This document shows positions 6,637-8,345 of a stretch of 8,345 bases of DNA, in pieces. Positions within the stretch are counted from its first letter, which is position 1; each line of letters begins with the position of its first letter. A program made the position numbers and the translations under genes. A model generated the notes under the pieces. It was not told where the DNA came from. It worked only from the letters and a program-made list of their open reading frames with translations, and ran no database searches. Source of the DNA: Sphingomonadales bacterium (GTDB lineage: Bacteria; Pseudomonadota; Alphaproteobacteria; Sphingomonadales; Sphingomonadaceae); assembly GCA_020200935.1 (NCBI GenBank), contig JAIVHR010000269.1:1-8345 (forward strand), read 5' to 3'.

Positions 6637-6679
6637 GCGGGCATTCTGGACGGCCATCCTGGACGGCCATCCTGGCCGA
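6547..6679 (+). repeat. Direct repeat copy A: 3' end of the kinase gene and its downstream flank
   Basis: The last 30 or so codons of the kinase plus about 43 bases beyond its stop recur at 7255-7367. From 6547 to 6653 the match is about 93 of 100 aligned positions, apart from 7 bases (CACGGCA, about 6594-6600) absent from the other copy; weaker similarity continues to CTGGCCGA at 6672-6679. Copy A retains the stop TAG at 6634-6636. Confidence 0.85.
6646..6671 (+). repeat. 13-bp tandem duplication after the kinase gene
   Basis: Two exact units of CTGGACGGCCATC (6646-6658, 6659-6671), followed by CTGG. The second unit runs into a perfect hairpin, CGGCCA-TCC-TGGCCG at 6664-6678, with no T-run after it, so it is at best a weak terminator. 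The other direct-repeat copy (7347 onward) has only one such unit, so the duplication is probably recent. Confidence 0.85.
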
Positions 6680-6796
6680 TCGGGCGCCGAAAGCCGATTG
6701 CATTGTCGCCTCCCGCTCCGGTCCGAGCGGGCAGTCAAGTCAGATTCCGCAAGAATTATGCAGTCGTAGCCGGTTCCCGTCTATTGCCGAGGCGGT

Positions 6797-7135
6797 TCAG
6801 TCGTCGTTTCTCAGCGTCTCGAAATAGGCGAGCAGATCGGCAATCTCACCTTCCTCGAACACGAAAATCGGCATCTCGGCAGTGTGGCCGATCTGAATTC
6901 CCGCTTCGAGCGATCCCGCCACCAACGGCTCCGGCAAGCGGTTGGCCGCACGGCGAAGGCTCGGCGCGTTCGGATTGGGCGAGGCGCCGTCGTCCAGCGC
7001 GTGACAGGCGCCGCAGTTCGCCTCGGCGAAGGCTCGGCCTTCAGCGGCGCTATCGGACAGGGGATTCGCGTCGCGATCCGTTACGCAGGCGGCGACGAGG
7101 AGCGGAGCCGAGAGGATGAACAGGCGCTTGAGCAG
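6797..7135 (-). CDS. Class I cytochrome c lipoprotein, non-standard start codon
   Basis: A 112-residue reading if it starts at CTG 7135. Order: short basic start (LKRLF), hydrophobic core, lipobox LVAAC with Cys17, acidic spacer, FAEANCGACH with the CxxCH haem site at 41-45, SPNPNAPSLRR, and EMPIF with Met88 as probable second axial ligand, ending in the helix IADLLAYFETLRND. It would be exported, receive covalent haem in the periplasm, and carry electrons while membrane-anchored. The frame has no ATG, GTG or TTG between an upstream stop (TAG) and the signal peptide. GGAAAGGA lies at good distance before CTG 7135 (and before ATC 7138). Either CTG/ATC is used, or ATG has been lost. Stop TGA at 6799-6797. 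The gene lies between the two direct-repeat copies of the kinase end. Confidence 0.8.
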   Translation of the reverse strand: MLKRLFILSAPLLVAACVTDRDANPLSDSAAEGRAFAEANCGACHALDDGASPNPNAPSLRRAANRLPEPLVAGSLEAGIQIGHTAEMPIFVFEEGEIADLLAYFETLRNDD

Positions 7136-7209
7136 GATATGGTCCTTTCCGACTGGAGGGGTCTAGCGCAACGCGGCTGATGGACACAAGCAGTCTCGGC
7201 AGTGGTCCG

Positions 7210-7367
7210 CGAGGATTCGATACCGGAAGTATCTCTCCCGTTCGCCCTGAGCTTGTCGAAGCGCTGTCGCGACGTCTCGGGGCGATCGTCGAACGGATCG
7301 ACCCGGGACCAGGATTGCGATCGTCCGCGCCACTTGGGCGGGCATTCTGGACGGGCGGTCTGGCCGA
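7210..7367 (+). pseudogene. Remnant of a second histidine kinase 3' end
   Basis: Translation across 7255-7300 gives VEALSRRLGAIVERID, almost the same as the C-terminal part of the kinase ending at 6636 (VEALSRHLGAIVERID). A 7-base deletion after that breaks the frame, and the kinase stop TAG is TGG here. Just before, GATACCGGAAGTATC encodes DTGSI, which looks like the start of the G2 box (GTGIVEAL in the intact copy), interrupted by the repeat-derived residues SPVRPEL. Upstream of about 7210 no kinase sequence is recognisable, so the rest of this copy is lost. It is not expected to make a functional protein. Confidence 0.75.
7238..7263 (+). repeat. Dispersed palindrome-like repeat, copy 3, inside the kinase remnant
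   Basis: Same orientation as copy 1, reading CGTTCGCCCTGAGCTTGTCG; it differs by one base in the left part (GCCCT for GTCCT). Its right end is not the usual GAAGGGCG but passes at GTCGAAG (7255-7261) straight into kinase-like sequence (GCGCTGTCGCGACG). Confidence 0.85.
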
Positions 7368-7498
7368 GCCGAGCCGGATGGCAGACATGGCGCCCCGGAC
7401 GCGGGCGGCTCTCGGGGCGCGGCCCGTACCCTCCGGTCTATGCATCCGATCGAACTTGTGTAATCGTTTCATGGCACGGTTGGGGAAGGGACCTCGTC

Positions 7499-8345
7499 AT
7501 GGCCGGTGAAGCTGTCCGCCGACGGTCGAAGCACGTGCTGCTTGTCGCCTCGGCCGTCCTGCTGCTCACCCCCGCGACGATGCGCCCGGCCGAAGCGCAG
7601 GCGCCGCAGAGCCTGGCGAACCGCGCGGCGGAACTGTATTTCGACGGCCGCTATGCCGAGGCGGAACCGCTCTTCCGGCAGTTGCTGGAAGCCAACGAGA
7701 GCGCGCTCGGCCGCGAGCATCCCACGACGCTCGTCTCGATCAATGATCTGGGTCTCCTCTATTATGCCCTCGGCCGCTATGCCGAGGCCGAGCCGCTCTT
7801 CCGGCGGGTGCTCGAGGCACGCGAGCGCATGCTGGGCCCGGACCATGCCGACACGCTCGAATCGGTCAATAACCTGGCGCTCATATTCTATTCGCGCGGC
7901 CGATACGCCGAGGCGGAACCGCTTTATCTCCGGGCGCTGGAGGCCAGCGAGCGCGCGCTGGGCCATAGCCATCTCGATACGCTCTCCACGGTCAACAATC
8001 TGGCGGCCCTGTATCAAGTCCAAGGCCGCTACGCCGAAGCCGAAGCGCTCCATCTCCGGGCGCTCGAGGCGCGCGAACGCGCGCTGGGCCGGGACCATCT
8101 CGACACGCTCAATTCGGCCAACAGTCTTGCCGCGCTGTATCTCGACCAGGGCCGATATGCCGAGGCGGAGCCGCTCTTCCGCGAGGTGCTCGAGGGCCGC
8201 GCGAGGAGCTTGGGCGGAGAGCATCCCGCGACGCTCACCTCGGTCAACAATCTCGCCGCTTTGTACGGCGCCCAGGGTCGCTACGCCGAAGCGGAACCCC
8301 ATTATCTGCGGGCGCTGGAAACGCGCGGGCGCGTGCTCGGCGCGG
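7499..8345 (+). CDS. Secreted TPR (kinesin-light-chain-type) protein, C-terminus outside window
   Basis: 282 residues visible, open at the window end. ATG 7499 follows GGGGAAGGGA at good spacing. Residues 1-35 form a signal peptide: Arg-rich start (RRRSK), hydrophobic stretch VLLVASAVLLLTP, and cleavage site AQA at 33-35, so the protein is exported. The rest is made of 42-residue TPR units whose anchor GRYAEAE begins at residues 50, 92, 134, 176, 218 and 260, each followed by a helix of the type LEARERALGxxHxDTL and NNLAALY. This is the TPR_10/TPR_12 kind used for protein binding. Such arrays are often followed by a CHAT (caspase-like) domain in bacteria, which cannot be seen here. The 126-bp DNA period makes the region prone to repeat-number change and gives a long spurious antisense frame. 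Confidence 0.93.
   Translation, partial: MAGEAVRRRSKHVLLVASAVLLLTPATMRPAEAQAPQSLANRAAELYFDGRYAEAEPLFRQLLEANESALGREHPTTLVSINDLGLLYYALGRYAEAEPLFRRVLEARERMLGPDHADTLESVNNLALIFYSRGRYAEAEPLYLRALEASERALGHSHLDTLSTVNNLAALYQVQGRYAEAEALHLRALEARERALGRDHLDTLNSANSLAALYLDQGRYAEAEPLFREVLEGRARSLGGEHPATLTSVNNLAALYGAQGRYAEAEPHYLRALETRGRVLGA

Noticed and set aside
5809..6738. 309-codon minus-strand frame opposite the kinase
   Set aside because: Antisense reading of a HisKA_2 kinase; the plus strand carries the N, G1 and G2 boxes, the minus reading has no motif.
6884..7180. Plus-strand frame of 98 codons opposite the cytochrome c gene
   Set aside because: The minus strand carries a lipobox, CxxCH and axial Met in one frame; the plus reading has no recognisable features.
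7469..8302. 277-codon minus-strand frame with repeated peptides
   Set aside because: Its periodicity is only the mirror of the 126-bp TPR coding repeat on the plus strand.
7640..8345. Regular 126-bp repetition, considered as a tandem DNA repeat or CRISPR-like array
   Set aside because: The units are diverged at DNA level, continuous without spacers, and encode 42-residue TPRs.

Overview
High-GC DNA with long spurious antisense frames, a hemC-hemD-mitofilin (Mic60-like) cluster, short HisKA_2/HWE-type kinase sequence and the dispersed repeat whose translation reads 'RPELVEGR' together suggest an alphaproteobacterium, most likely of the Sphingomonadales. This assignment is inference from family resemblance; no search was run.

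Layout. (1) 1-72: 3' part of a tRNA-Gly(GCC). (2) 199-1278: a small acidic lipoprotein gene (+) converges on a DUF6445-like gene (-) with an HxD...H iron/2-oxoglutarate-type signature. (3) 1355-2667: a two-gene operon, MaoC-type hydratase followed by a CitE/HpcH-type CoA-ester lyase, joined by an ATGA overlap and probably acting in sequence on a branched C5 or C4 acyl-CoA. (4) 2680-3067: a small GIY-YIG nuclease gene bracketed by two inverted copies of a 28-bp dispersed repeat. (5) 3124-5409, minus strand: hemC, hemD and a Mic60/mitofilin-like membrane protein in overlapping order. hemD is cut to about half its usual length. (6) 5410-5989: no gene; contains an AT-rich island. (7) 5990-7367: a degraded-looking block with a HisKA_2/HWE histidine kinase frameshifted just before its phospho-histidine, a cytochrome c lipoprotein gene (-) without a standard start codon, and a second, broken copy of the kinase 3' end carrying a third copy of the dispersed repeat. 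(8) 7499-end: a secreted protein with kinesin-light-chain-type TPRs, open at the window edge.

What stands out. The GIY-YIG gene inside inverted copies of a dispersed repeat resembles the organisation of transposase/REP systems and may be a nuclease-repeat partnership. A third repeat copy sits inside a kinase remnant, joined at a shared GTCGAAG. Between 4037 and 7367 there are four separate lesions (truncated hemD, kinase frameshift, lost start codon, broken kinase duplicate). Either the region is decaying or variable, or some of the single-base lesions are sequence errors.
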